Below are positions 26,722-34,448 of a DNA stretch of 64,000 nt, piece after piece. This DNA is from Oscillospiraceae bacterium (GTDB lineage: Bacteria; Bacillota_A; Clostridia; Oscillospirales; Oscillospiraceae): contig JAFXAV010000016.1 of the NCBI GenBank assembly GCA_017516785.1, forward strand, positions 1 through 64,000, read 5' to 3'. Both the position numbers and the translations under genes were made by a program. Below the pieces are notes generated by a model. It saw only the letters and a list, made by a program, of their open reading frames with translations. It was not told where the DNA came from and made no database searches. Every line of letters begins with the position of its first letter. Position 1 is the first letter of the stretch.

Positions 26722-27573
26722 TTATTCGGAAAAATCCTGGAATACGGAGAGAATGTCATTGCGCGCGCAGAACTCATGGAACAGCACGTCCACAATGAAC
26801 AGCTGGCTGATCTTTGCCGCGATGGAGCCCTGCTGATGGGGAGACTCGTTGGCGCCGCAAATCAGAAGCAAATCTGCGTAGTCAGCGCCTGGGGAATTAG
26901 GGAACCGGGTGACCAGAATCAGCTTGGCTTCGGACTTTTCCAGGGTCTTGCCCATTTCAATCAGTTCCCGGACGGAACCGGAGAAGGAGAAATAGAGCAC
27001 GACATCATCCCTGCCCAGAAGCTGGCCGGTGATGGCCTGGAAATTGGCATTGGGAATATAGTGGAACTTGGGACTGACGCAGGAGAACCGACCCCAGGCA
27101 TCTTCTGCCACGATGGAGGAATTGCCTTGGCCGAAACAGTAGACATTTTTTGCACGGGAAATGATTTCCACTGCCTCTTCAATTTTATCCACATCCAGCT
27201 CATTCAGAGTCTGCTGCAGCGCTTCCGTGCTGACATTGCAGAGCTTGCGGCACTTCTGGCTGACAGAGTCGGTGGCCAGAATGGTGCTGTAGAGGTTGGT
27301 GCCCATACCCACCACATCGCCGCCGGAAATAGCCTGAACTACCGCCAGCTTAAACTCATTGAAGCTGGCGCAGCCGACACTGTGGCAGAAGCGGCTGATG
27401 GTTGCCTCACTGACATTGCAGGCGGCAGCCAGTTCCGAGATGCTGTGCATGGGAACCTGCTGCTTATGCCGCAGAATGTAGTCAGCTACCTTGGTTTCGG
27501 ACTTGGTCAGACTGTTGTAGGAGCGGATGAGAATGCTGAAAATATCGTCATTGGAGAGCGTTTTGTGAATCAA
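26722..27573 (-). CDS. MurR/RpiR-family transcriptional regulator
   Basis: Sugar-phosphate-type regulator of 283 residues. The N-terminal HTH (about 20-75) is LTKSETKVADYILRH and ACNVSEATISRFCHSVGCAS. The C-terminal SIS domain (about 125-260) contains VYCFGQGNSSIVAED, LYFSFSGSVRELIEMG and LILVTRFPNSP, the pocket for phosphorylated amino sugars in relatives. It is 14 bp downstream of gltX and probably co-transcribed. That is an unusual partner for a regulator of this kind, so its targets are probably elsewhere. Confidence 0.9.
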   Translation of the reverse strand: MIHKTLSNDDIFSILIRSYNSLTKSETKVADYILRHKQQVPMHSISELAAACNVSEATISRFCHSVGCASFNEFKLAVVQAISGGDVVGMGTNLYSTILATDSVSQKCRKLCNVSTEALQQTLNELDVDKIEEAVEIISRAKNVYCFGQGNSSIVAEDAWGRFSCVSPKFHYIPNANFQAITGQLLGRDDVVLYFSFSGSVRELIEMGKTLEKSEAKLILVTRFPNSPGADYADLLLICGANESPHQQGSIAAKISQLFIVDVLFHEFCARNDILSVFQDFSE

Positions 27574-27587
27574 CGGCGATCCTCCAA

Positions 27588-29234
27588 TTAAGCGAGGTCG
27601 GCGATGGTGCTGCGGATGCGGGCGACAGTGCGCTCATAACCCAGAATCTGCATGACAGTGTACAGGTCGGGGGAGTTGGTCTTGCCGGTGACGGCCTGAC
27701 GGACGAAGGTGGAGATATCGGCGACAGTGCCGGGGAAGGCGGTGGGGTCAGCCTTGTAAGCCTTCATGTCGGTGGTGAAGCCCATCTCGGTGGTGATGGC
27801 CTTGACCTTGTCGAACCAGACGCCGGAGTCATCAGCGATGTCAAACTTCTCCAGGAAGCGGTTCAGGGCATCAATGACGATAGTCTTGTCGAACTTCTCG
27901 GCAAAGACAGGCTTCTCCAGATACTCGTCGTAGAAGAAGCCCATGTAATCCTTGGCATCCTTCCAGACAGCCAGGTCCTTACGGGGCTTCTTGCCGCCGC
28001 GGCCGATGGCCAGGATGGAGGTTGCGTAGGCAGGGTCAGCAGCCAGCTTGGCGCCGAAATCGGGATCGAATTCCTGTGCCCACTCGGTCAGCAGGGTGCA
28101 GACGGTCTCGGCATCCATCTTGGAGATGACATTCTTGGAGACGTCGGTGAGCTTGGCATAGTCAAACAGGGAGCCGGCGGGATTCAGCTTCTTGGGGCTG
28201 AACTTGAAGGTTTCGGCAGGAGCATCGGGATTGGCGCGGCGCCAGTCTTCGAAGTTGGAGTTCAGGATGGTCATGATGTACTCATAAACAGCCTTGACAG
28301 GGAAGCCTTCAGCCTTGTAGAAGGTCAGAGCCAGTTCGGGGTCCTTGCGCTTGGAGAGCTTGCGCTTGGAGGTGCCGTCCATCTTCATCAGAGGTCCGAT
28401 GTGGACGTACTTGGGCAGCTTGAAGCCCAGAGCCTTGAATAGCTGAATGTGGAAGGGCAGGGTGGGCAGCCACTCGTCACCGCGTACCACATGAGTGGTA
28501 CGCATCAGATGATCGTCCACTGCGTGGGCGAAGTGATAGGTGGGAATGCCGTCGGACTTCAGCAGAACATGGTCGACGTTATTCTCGGTGATGGTCAGCT
28601 TGCCCTTGACCAGGTCATCGAACTTAAACTGGTTTTCGATGGAACCCATGGACTTGAAGCGCAGAACCCAGGGATTGCCTGCATCCAGCTGAGCCTGGAT
28701 GTCTTCCATGGTGCGGTCACGCCACATGGCGTAGGCACCGTAGTAGCCGGTGGTCTCCTTGTTGGCTTCCTGCTTTTCACGCATGGAGGACAGCTCTTCC
28801 TCGGTGCAGAAGCAGGGATATGCCTGACCTTCGGAAACCAGCTTCTTGGCGTAGACATGGTAGATGGAAGCACGCTGGCGCTGACGGTAGGGGCCATAGA
28901 TGCCATTGTCGCCGTCGTGGGTGGCGCCTTCGTTAAACTGGATGCCGTAGTGCTTCAGAGTGTCGATGAGCACTTCCACAGCGCCGGGAACCTCGCGCTT
29001 GGCGTCGGTATCCTCGACACGCAGGAACAGAACACCGCCGCTCTGGTGAGCCATGCGCTCGGAGGTCAGACCCTGAACCAGGTTGCCCAGGTGGACAAAA
29101 CCGGTGGGAGAGGGGGCCATACGGGTGACAACTGCACCCTCGGGAACATTACGAACAGGGAATCTTTCCTCCAGGGACTCAGGAGTCTCGGTGACCTGGG
29201 GGAAAAGCAGTTCGGCAAGAGCTTTATAATCCAT
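27588..29234 (-). CDS. gltX: Glutamyl-tRNA synthetase
   Basis: Class I aminoacyl-tRNA synthetase charging tRNA-Glu. The 548-residue protein has the HIGH-type signature PSPTGFVHLGN (41-51) and the KMSKS-type KRKLSKRKD (about 289-297). CFCTEEEL marks the zinc-binding region. It is longer than the usual 470-490 residues, with about 35 extra N-terminal residues before the catalytic core and an extended C-terminal anticodon domain. It is the first gene of the gltX-rpiR unit with a sigma-A promoter, divergent from trpS. No T-box leader is visible. Confidence 0.95.
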   Translation of the reverse strand: MDYKALAELLFPQVTETPESLEERFPVRNVPEGAVVTRMAPSPTGFVHLGNLVQGLTSERMAHQSGGVLFLRVEDTDAKREVPGAVEVLIDTLKHYGIQFNEGATHDGDNGIYGPYRQRQRASIYHVYAKKLVSEGQAYPCFCTEEELSSMREKQEANKETTGYYGAYAMWRDRTMEDIQAQLDAGNPWVLRFKSMGSIENQFKFDDLVKGKLTITENNVDHVLLKSDGIPTYHFAHAVDDHLMRTTHVVRGDEWLPTLPFHIQLFKALGFKLPKYVHIGPLMKMDGTSKRKLSKRKDPELALTFYKAEGFPVKAVYEYIMTILNSNFEDWRRANPDAPAETFKFSPKKLNPAGSLFDYAKLTDVSKNVISKMDAETVCTLLTEWAQEFDPDFGAKLAADPAYATSILAIGRGGKKPRKDLAVWKDAKDYMGFFYDEYLEKPVFAEKFDKTIVIDALNRFLEKFDIADDSGVWFDKVKAITTEMGFTTDMKAYKADPTAFPGTVADISTFVRQAVTGKTNSPDLYTVMQILGYERTVARIRSTIADLA

Positions 29235-29273
29235 AAGTTTTTACCTCTTTTTTGTCATAATAATCTAGAATAA

Positions 29274-29302
29274 AGTATAGCACAAGATTTTGTGGAAATC
29301 AA
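29274..29302 (-). promoter_or_regulatory. Promoter of gltX
   Basis: On the minus strand, TTGATT (29302-29297), 17 nt, TATACT (29279-29274), with a TG one base before the -10. Confidence 0.78.
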
Positions 29303-29355
29303 TTCCGGATTTGCGGAATTAGCCGTGTATGAGCCTTCTGAAGGAGAAAATAGCC

Positions 29356-29384
29356 TTGCGTTAAACAGATTATTGTGCTAAGAT
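29356..29384 (+). promoter_or_regulatory. Promoter of trpS
   Basis: TTGCGT (29356-29361), 17 nt, TAAGAT (29379-29384) with an extended TGC. Confidence 0.65.
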
Positions 29385-29423
29385 ATCTAGAGTGATTTTT
29401 TCAACAAAGGAATGTGAATCAAT

Positions 29424-30452
29424 ATGAGCGATATCATTCAGGAAACTCCTGTCCCCAAGAAGAGAATGCTCTCCGGTATCAAGCCCTCCGGTGATCTGAC
29501 CCTGGGCAGCTATCTGGGCGCTGTCAAGAACTGGGCAGAGCGTGCTGACCAGTATGACTGCTTCTATTTCATGGCTGACCTCCATGCCATTACTGTCCGT
29601 CAGAAGCCTGCGGACCTGCGCCGCCGCACTCTGGAGCAGCTGGCACAGTACATTGCCTGCGGTCTGGACCCCGAGAAGAATACCCTCTTTATTCAGAGCC
29701 ATGTCCATCAGCATGCAGAGCTGGGCTGGGTTCTGGACTGCTATTCCATGTTCGGCGAACTGAGCCGCATGACCCAGTTCAAGGATAAGTCCGCCAAGAA
29801 TGCTGACAACATCAACGCAGGTCTCTTTACCTATCCCAGCCTGATGGCCGGTGATATCCTGCTGTACCAGCCTGATCTGGTCCCCGTGGGCGAAGATCAG
29901 AAGCAGCACGTGGAGCTGACCCATGTCATCGCCCGCCGCTTCAACGGCATTTACGGCGATGTGTTCAAGATTCCCGAGCCCTTCATTCCCAAGGTCGGCG
30001 CCAGAGTCATGAGCCTGACCAATCCTCTGGCCAAGATGTCCAAGTCCGAGAACGAGGATACCGGCCGTGTTCTTCTGATGGATGATCCCACCGTCATCAT
30101 GAAGCAGTTCAAGCGCGCCATCACCGACTCCGACACCGAGAACTGTGTCCGCTATGACAAGGAAAACAAGCCCGGTGTTGCCAACCTGATGACCATTTAC
30201 TCCGCTGTTACCGGCAAGACCTTCGAGGAAATTGAGAACGAGTTCATCGGCTGCGGCTACGGCAAGTTCAAGCCTGTGGTCGGCGAAGCTGTTGTGGAAC
30301 ATCTGCGTCCCATCCGTGAAGAGTCCATGCACCTGATGAAGGATAAGGGTTATCTGGAGTCTGTCTACCGTGACGGCGCCGAAAAGGCAAGCTACGTTGC
30401 TGAAAAGACCCTGCGCAAGGTCTACAAGAAGGTCGGCTTTGTGCCCCGTTGA
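29424..30452 (+). CDS. trpS: Tryptophanyl-tRNA synthetase
   Basis: Class I synthetase charging tRNA-Trp, 342 residues. The HIGH-type motif is in GIKPSGDLTLGSYLGA (18-33) and KMSKS is exact at 204-208. Other typical pieces are YFMADLHAIT, YPSLMAGDILLYQPDLVPVGEDQKQHVELT and the C-terminal RDGAEKASYVAEKTL. A 40-nt leader with no T-box precedes it. A small membrane-protein gene follows directly. Confidence 0.97.
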   Translation: MSDIIQETPVPKKRMLSGIKPSGDLTLGSYLGAVKNWAERADQYDCFYFMADLHAITVRQKPADLRRRTLEQLAQYIACGLDPEKNTLFIQSHVHQHAELGWVLDCYSMFGELSRMTQFKDKSAKNADNINAGLFTYPSLMAGDILLYQPDLVPVGEDQKQHVELTHVIARRFNGIYGDVFKIPEPFIPKVGARVMSLTNPLAKMSKSENEDTGRVLLMDDPTVIMKQFKRAITDSDTENCVRYDKENKPGVANLMTIYSAVTGKTFEEIENEFIGCGYGKFKPVVGEAVVEHLRPIREESMHLMKDKGYLESVYRDGAEKASYVAEKTLRKVYKKVGFVPR

Positions 30453-30457
30453 TTGCC

Positions 30458-30712
30458 ATGAAGCCTGATATCGAAAAGTACGAGAATATGGATCCGGAAG
30501 ACCGGATCTACGAAGCACGGGAGAAGATCAAGCGGATGATCATCATGCGCGTCATCATGGCGGCACTGCTGGTATGGGTCATCATCCGGTTTCGGATGCC
30601 TGTTGCCATGATCATACTTCTGATTGTTGTGATCCTGCTGATTCTTGGAACCATGATCCCCGCCATTCAGGTGATGAAAACTGACCTGAAAGAGCCGGAG
30701 GATGAAAAATAA
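30458..30712 (+). CDS. Small membrane protein, unknown
   Basis: 84-residue protein with a charged N-terminus (MKPDIEKYENMDPEDRIYEA) and two hydrophobic stretches (MIIMRVIMAALLVWVIIRF and AMIILLIVVILLILGTMIP). It follows the trpS stop by 5 bp and ends just before a terminator. The ATG at 30458 is my choice; a TTG overlapping the trpS stop at 30449 is possible. The ribosome site is weak. Coding use and context suggest a real gene, but I recognise no family. Confidence 0.6.
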   Translation: MKPDIEKYENMDPEDRIYEAREKIKRMIIMRVIMAALLVWVIIRFRMPVAMIILLIVVILLILGTMIPAIQVMKTDLKEPEDEK

Positions 30713-30716
30713 TGAT

Positions 30717-30752
30717 AACACCCCACAAGCATTTGCTTATGGGGTGTTTTTT
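30717..30752 (+). terminator. Terminator after the trpS unit
   Basis: AACACCCCA..AAGC / GCTT..TGGGGTGTT stem followed by six T. Confidence 0.88.
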
Positions 30753-31038
30753 ACATCAGAAAATAAAGGGCGAGAGTCAGCAATGCGCAATTTTGATCTT
30801 TCTCCTGCTCCGCCATCAGTAAAAGAAGCAATACGATCAGCAGATCTCCGGTATCAAATTCCTTTGGGAGCAGATTCTTCAGAAACCCCAATGCACTGCC
30901 GCCTTGACTGGGGCAGGGAACCGGCTTTGCAGGCTCCGGAGGTGGTACAGGCGGGGGATTCTGCTTGGGAGGATGTTGATCGGGATAACGGTTTTTCCGG
31001 TAGGAGCCGTCGGACTGCGGGATGTAGCGGTTATACAT
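30751..31038 (-). CDS. Small protein with proline-rich middle and hydrophobic tail (possible spore protein)
   Basis: 95-residue protein, last of three small genes. It begins MYNRYIPQSDGSYRKNRYPD, has a Pro-rich centre (NPPPVPPPEPAKPVP) and ends with DTGDLLIVLLLLLMAEQEKD, then ALLTLALYFLM. I recall this shape from Oscillospiraceae genomes as a hypothetical protein, but no function. The ATG at 31038 has GGAGGTG 6 bp upstream and follows the previous gene by 4 bp. A sigma-K-like promoter heads the operon, so a mother-cell or coat role is possible (inference). Confidence 0.65.
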   Translation of the reverse strand: MYNRYIPQSDGSYRKNRYPDQHPPKQNPPPVPPPEPAKPVPCPSQGGSALGFLKNLLPKEFDTGDLLIVLLLLLMAEQEKDQNCALLTLALYFLM

Positions 31039-31042
31039 CAGT

Positions 31043-31360
31043 TCACCTCCCCAGAAAACCGGATGCCAGGTTTGCAAGCTTTGCCGCCCGCATGGCTTTT
31101 TCCAGCCGTTCAATCCGCTGGTGGGTCAGGTATGGACGAAGGGCTTTTAAAAGCTGCTGCTGATTGGGATCGATATTGGTTTGTCCAGCCATGGCCATGA
31201 CCTTGGAGATCATGCCCGGGTCAATATCCGGAAGCGCGGGTGTTTCCTCTTTGGGCGGTTCCGGCTGGGATTGTCCCAGGGACTGGGCTATGGACATGAT
31301 CTGCTGCATCATGGCGGGATTGCCCAGAATGGAACCCAGCTTTTCCTCCATATTATCCAT
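31043..31360 (-). CDS. Small helical protein, unknown (possible spore protein)
   Basis: 105-residue soluble protein. It starts MDNMEEKLGSILGNPAMMQQ, followed by IMSIAQSLG, and has a Pro-rich linker (PEPPKEETPALPDIDP). It ends with a basic helical block (LKALRPYLTHQRIERLEKAM). The start at 31360 sits behind GGAGGCGG and overlaps the upstream gene by 8 bp. No domain is recognised. It shares NPAMMQQ/AASPAGQQ-like and LLKAL/LLKQL patterns with the preceding 76-residue protein, so the two may be distant paralogues. Confidence 0.65.
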   Translation of the reverse strand: MDNMEEKLGSILGNPAMMQQIMSIAQSLGQSQPEPPKEETPALPDIDPGMISKVMAMAGQTNIDPNQQQLLKALRPYLTHQRIERLEKAMRAAKLANLASGFLGR

Positions 31361-31583
31361 TGCCGCCTCCCAGCTGCTTGAGAAGCTGCTGTGCTTCTGC
31401 TGATGCGAACAGGGAAGAAAGGGAGTCCTTTGCTTTCCGGTAGTCACCGGCAGCAGCGCTGTTCATGGCATTTTGCAGATCAGAAGGGGATTGCTGCTGC
31501 AGAAGTTTCATTAGCTGCTGTCCTGCGGGACTGGCAGCCAGACGCATCACATCCTGCATGGAATAATCGTGGTTATTGTCCAT
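31353..31583 (-). CDS. Small helical protein, unknown (first gene of a putative sporulation triad)
   Basis: 76-residue protein beginning MDNNHDYSMQDVMRLAASPA and continuing GQQLMKLLQQQ. The middle AAAGDYRKAKDSLSSLFASA and the end AQQLLKQLGGGNG are Gln/Ala/Leu-rich and helical. The start is fixed by AGGAGG 8 bp upstream. It is the first gene after a sequence fitting a sigma-K promoter, and two further small genes follow with overlap or 4-bp spacing. Function unknown. Confidence 0.65.
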   Translation of the reverse strand: MDNNHDYSMQDVMRLAASPAGQQLMKLLQQQSPSDLQNAMNSAAAGDYRKAKDSLSSLFASAEAQQLLKQLGGGNG

Positions 31584-31622
31584 AGAGATACCTCCTGAGG
31601 GTTTGGGCATATCAATCTGCAT

Positions 31623-31650
31623 TACTATATGCCCGGGAGGCAGGAAATGT
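31623..31650 (-). promoter_or_regulatory. Candidate sigma-K-type promoter of the small-gene triad
   Basis: On the minus strand, CACA (AC at 31650-31649), 17 nt, then CATATAGTA (31631-31623). This matches the Bacillus sigma-K pattern mACm / CATAnnnTA, about 40 bp before the start. The consensus is short, so chance is not excluded, but the same architecture recurs at 36088. Confidence 0.45.
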
Positions 31651-31653
31651 GCC

Positions 31654-31682
31654 TGGAAATCTGCTTGAAGCTATGGTATACT
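31654..31682 (+). promoter_or_regulatory. Promoter of the metallophosphoesterase gene
   Basis: TGGAAA (31654-31659), 17 nt, TATACT (31677-31682). Confidence 0.5.
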
Positions 31683-31709
31683 GAACAAAAAGATGAAAGG
31701 CAGACTCTT

Positions 31710-32201
31710 ATGAAAATTTTGGTTTTGTCCGATTCCCATTCGGCCCTTTCCTTCATGCGCCATTGCATTGAGAAGGTAAAACCCGATACCATCATCCATC
31801 TGGGCGACCACTACGATGATGCAGAGGCAATCGCAGAGGAATATCCCCGCATTCCGCTGATTCAGGTTCCCGGTAACTGCGATCGCTATCGCTGCCCTCC
31901 TGATGCCGAGGAAATTCTGATGCCCCGTCTTGGGGGTGTGCGGCTCTATCTGACTCACGGCCACAGGCACTGGGTTAAGAAGGATACCGCCTATCTGATC
32001 CGCGAAGCAAAGAAATGCGGTTCTGCCGCAGTACTCTACGGACATACCCATGTACCAAACTGCTATCAGGATCTGGATGGCCTGTGGATTTTAAATCCCG
32101 GCAGCTGCGGCTATTTCGGCGGCAGTGCCGGGCTCATGGAAATTGAGAATGGAAAGATAGTGAATTGCCGGATTCTGCGGGCAGAATCCTTTGAAGACTG
32201 A
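31710..32201 (+). CDS. YfcE/MJ0936-family metallophosphoesterase
   Basis: Calcineurin-like phosphodiesterase of 163 residues, cytoplasmic. All metal-binding motifs are visible: LSDSH (Asp8, His10), LGDHYDD, PGNCD, LTHGH and YGHTHVP. The family hydrolyses small phosphodiesters in vitro; the natural substrate is unknown. The ATG at 31710 follows AAAGG by 8 bp; longer in-frame starts overlap the promoter. It ends back to back with a convergent small gene. Confidence 0.88.
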   Translation: MKILVLSDSHSALSFMRHCIEKVKPDTIIHLGDHYDDAEAIAEEYPRIPLIQVPGNCDRYRCPPDAEEILMPRLGGVRLYLTHGHRHWVKKDTAYLIREAKKCGSAAVLYGHTHVPNCYQDLDGLWILNPGSCGYFGGSAGLMEIENGKIVNCRILRAESFED

Positions 32202-32378
32202 TCACATGGTTGCCAGGAAGAGGAAAATCGTGATGCAGCCCATGCCGGTGGTGAAGGCGAGAATGCCGTCAACCAGCTTGTTCAAAAAGTACTGAGGATC
32301 GGCAGCATTGGGGTAGGGACGGCGGTAGTGGCGGTAAGCATTGGAAATGGGGATGACCTTCTGGTTCGTACGTTTCAT
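32202..32378 (-). CDS. Small single-pass membrane protein, unknown
   Basis: 58-residue protein with a basic, Tyr-rich N-terminus (KRTNQKVIPISNAYRHYRRP) and one C-terminal membrane helix (GILAFTTGMGCITIFLFLA). The start is fixed by AAAGGAGG 9 bp upstream. A perfect 8-bp inverted repeat lies 30-53 bp before the start and could be an operator. No family is recognised. Confidence 0.6.
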   Translation of the reverse strand: MKRTNQKVIPISNAYRHYRRPYPNAADPQYFLNKLVDGILAFTTGMGCITIFLFLATM

Positions 32379-32407
32379 ATTTGATTTCCTCCTTTGTTTT
32401 ATCTGTA

Positions 32408-32431
32408 ACCATAGTATAAAACCACTATGGT
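32408..32431. repeat. Inverted repeat in the leader/promoter region of the 58-residue protein gene
   Basis: ACCATAGT (32408-32415) and ACTATGGT (32424-32431), 8-bp spacer. On the minus strand a TATACT -10-like hexamer overlaps the arm nearer the gene. Confidence 0.55.
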
Positions 32432-32485
32432 ACGATAAAACGGACAAATAAAGAGAAATCCTTTTTTAAGGTTTTTCCCATACTC

Positions 32486-32514
32486 TTGCACATCGCTCCA
32501 ATATATGCTATGAT
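32486..32514 (+). promoter_or_regulatory. Promoter of the 129-residue membrane protein gene
   Basis: TTGCAC (32486-32491), 17 nt, TATGAT (32509-32514) with extended TGC. Confidence 0.7.
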
Positions 32515-32541
32515 AATCAAAATTCTGCGCGGAGGTGTACC

Positions 32542-32931
32542 ATGAAAGAATTCATCGCCAAAGTCAAGTCTGGCTGGGGAAAAGTCAGTCCTGTTTTCAA
32601 AAAGATTGAAGAAGTGGTAACCGTCCTGTGCAGATGCATTTACAAACTCCGAAAGATTATTATGGCTGCTCCTGTTGTTTGGTATGCCCTGAAGTTTGCA
32701 GGAATGAATGCTGACCGGCTGCCTGAAACTGTTGGGTTGAATCTGCAGGCTTCTGGTGAGTTTGCAGTGACGGTTACAAGAAATTATGCGGTTTATGGTC
32801 CTCTGGGTGTGACAGTTTTCTGCCTGTTTCTGATGTTCTGCTCCCGGAAAGCGACTTTTCCCTGGATTATCAGCATTTTTACTCTGGCGCTGCCCTGGCT
32901 GATCTATCTGACCAATCTTTATCCCGGCTAA
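32542..32931 (+). CDS. Small membrane protein, unknown
   Basis: 129-residue protein. A basic amphipathic N-terminus (FIAKVKSGWGKVSPVFKKIE) is followed by a hydrophobic segment near 40-55 and two clear C-terminal helices (LGVTVFCLFLMFC and WIISIFTLALPWLIYL). The start has GGAGGTG 6 bp upstream. It is monocistronic with its own promoter and terminator. I recognise no family. Confidence 0.7.
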   Translation: MKEFIAKVKSGWGKVSPVFKKIEEVVTVLCRCIYKLRKIIMAAPVVWYALKFAGMNADRLPETVGLNLQASGEFAVTVTRNYAVYGPLGVTVFCLFLMFCSRKATFPWIISIFTLALPWLIYLTNLYPG

Positions 32932-32938
32932 ATACATA

Positions 32939-32966
32939 CCCCCGATCCGTATCCGGATCGGGGGTT
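32939..32966 (+). terminator. Terminator after the 129-residue protein gene
   Basis: CCCCCGATCCG / CGGATCGGGGG hairpin followed by TTCTTGG; the stem is strong but the U-run weak. Confidence 0.7.
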
Positions 32967-33055
32967 CTTGGTCGAATCTGTTTGTAAATTATCAACAATT
33001 CATTATCATGATGTTTAAAAATTCTTCACCATTTTGCTCGAAAGTATGATATACT

Positions 33056-33196
33056 AAAACTACAAAACAGGTGAGGTGGAGCAGACAGATGCCGTGGAGA
33101 ATTTCGCGGATGATCCGACTGGCTGACTCGTGACAGACCTTAACCTAACCGTATACGGAAAATCAGCGGCTGAAGCTTCAGCCGCTGATTTTTTAG
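33056..33196 (+). ncRNA. Putative small RNA, unassigned
   Basis: About 140 bp of non-coding, structured DNA between a TATACT hexamer (33050-33055) and a perfect terminator. Internal elements include a CCGTG / CGCGG hairpin (near 33094-33111) and a GGTGAGG...CCTTAACC layout. No long frame with a ribosome site is present. It lacks the SRP RNA tetraloop motif, the tmRNA ends and any riboswitch core I know. The -35 region of the presumed promoter is poor. Confidence 0.5.
33160..33196. terminator. Bidirectional terminator (small RNA / CDP-alcohol transferase gene)
   Basis: Perfect 16-bp arms (AAATCAGCGGCTGAAG / CTTCAGCCGCTGATTT) followed by T-runs on the + side. It overlaps the stop region of the convergent gene. 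Confidence 0.88.
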
Positions 33197-33771
33197 TCTT
33201 CAATATCCTGCAGTTTGGTGTGTTTGCCAAAGTAAGCCAGAGTATACATGATGAAAGAATAGATCAGGCATACGGTGTCGATTACTGCAATGGTATTCAC
33301 AGCATGAATGCAAATGTTAGGTAGCAGCACCAACAGAGTCAGACTGACGAACAGTACCGTGGTGCAGATTTTGCCTGCCATCAGCGCACCGGGAAGCACT
33401 TGACCCTTGCGCAGATGAATCAGTCCAACAATGCCCTGATAGAACTCCTTGACCAGGAACAGAACCAGTACGGACCGCAGAATGGGATAGCGGACAGACA
33501 GACAAATGGTCAGCCCCAGCTGGGTGAATTTGTCGGCGATGGGGTCGAGAAGCTTGCCCAGATTGGAGATCATATTGAAATGCCGGGCAATCTTGCCGTC
33601 AATCAGGTCTGTCAGACAGGAAACTGCCAGAATTCCGCCGGCCAGGTAGTAGTCATGGGGCTCTTTGGCATTCAGATAAATGACGATATAGACAGGGATC
33701 AGGGCCAGCCGGAACAGGCTGAGCATATTGGGGATGGTAAATACTTCTTTTTTCCAGTCTTTGATGAACAT
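33193..33771 (-). CDS. CDP-alcohol phosphatidyltransferase family protein
   Basis: Second phospholipid-head-group transferase of the window, 192 residues, membrane-bound. It opens with the typical FTIPNMLSLFRLALIPVYIV. The catalytic signature is spread over DLIDGKIARHFN...NLGKLLDPIADKF (D-G-A-R-G-D-D all present). Several helices follow. It may make phosphatidylglycerol phosphate or another CDP-DAG-derived lipid; substrate unknown. The ATG at 33771 has GGAGG upstream, and a sigma-A promoter lies 53 bp before it. Confidence 0.85.
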   Translation of the reverse strand: MFIKDWKKEVFTIPNMLSLFRLALIPVYIVIYLNAKEPHDYYLAGGILAVSCLTDLIDGKIARHFNMISNLGKLLDPIADKFTQLGLTICLSVRYPILRSVLVLFLVKEFYQGIVGLIHLRKGQVLPGALMAGKICTTVLFVSLTLLVLLPNICIHAVNTIAVIDTVCLIYSFIMYTLAYFGKHTKLQDIED

Positions 33772-33823
33772 GGATTGGCCTCCGTGAGGGTGCGTAGTTT
33801 TGTCGCACAATATCTTATGATAT

Positions 33824-33852
33824 ATTATAGAACTGAAATTGAAACGAATCAA
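33824..33852 (-). promoter_or_regulatory. Promoter of the CDP-alcohol transferase gene
   Basis: On the minus strand, TTGATT (33852-33847), 17 nt, TATAAT (33829-33824). Confidence 0.8.
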
Positions 33853-33878
33853 GTGTAAATCGATACGTTTGTATAAAA

Positions 33879-34448
33879 TTAACCATTTCGTAATAATTTG
33901 GTTTGTTCTTCCGCCTGGCTTTGCCCTTTTCCTTTATTTGCTGCAAGAGGAAAGTGGAGGGCAAGATGCTTCCATGTTATTTTATCAAGATTTCCTGTCA
34001 TTGGAAGTCCGCTGATGGCCTGAAAAGAGGAAATGGAATCGGCGGTTGCTTCATCCAGAATTCCGTTTTGAGATGGTGTGCCGATGCTGCCGTATGTTTG
34101 TGATAAAACAATCAGGAGCGCCTGGGCAACATATAGGTAGGGACTTCTGTCACCTCTTCGGAGCACCTCGTTGGAATTCAGAATGATTTCCAGCGGCTGT
34201 GCTCCTGTTACAAGGATCAGTGCATCTTCATGAGCAAGGGAGATGGCTTCCCAGGTGGCCTGATCTGTGACTCCAGTGACAGGCAGGCCGTGCTTTCTTT
34301 GGAATATCGAAACTGCCGACATGGTCTGGGGGCCATAGATGCCGTCCGGTATGACGGTCTGATAACTGTTGTCCTGTTCTGCAAGCACCCGAAGCATGGT
34401 CTGCAGGCTGCGGATTGGCTGGCCGATAAAGGATTCATCCGGTCTCAT
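33879..34448 (-). CDS. Protein with two peptidoglycan-binding domains
   Basis: 189-residue protein made of two PG_binding_1-type repeats: VIPDGIYGPQTMSAVSIFQR...LPVTGVTDQATWEAI (about 32-70) and NGILDEATADSISSFQ...LPMTGNLDKITW (about 130-165). There is no signal peptide, which is common for spore cortex proteins made inside the forespore or mother cell. It overlaps the upstream gene by 4 bp (GTGA/ATGA type) and is the last of a three-gene operon behind a sigma-K-like promoter. A role in cortex binding or remodelling is inferred. Confidence 0.78.
   Translation of the reverse strand: MRPDESFIGQPIRSLQTMLRVLAEQDNSYQTVIPDGIYGPQTMSAVSIFQRKHGLPVTGVTDQATWEAISLAHEDALILVTGAQPLEIILNSNEVLRRGDRSPYLYVAQALLIVLSQTYGSIGTPSQNGILDEATADSISSFQAISGLPMTGNLDKITWKHLALHFPLAANKGKGQSQAEEQTKLLRNG

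Noticed and set aside
29235..29423. T-box leader for gltX or trpS
   Set aside because: Both leaders are too short and lack the T-box sequence and specifier stem.
33056..33196. Assignment of the small RNA to SRP RNA, 6S RNA or a riboswitch
   Set aside because: The GGAAG/GCAG SRP loop is absent, there is no 6S-like central bubble between long pairing ends, and no downstream + strand gene for a riboswitch to control.
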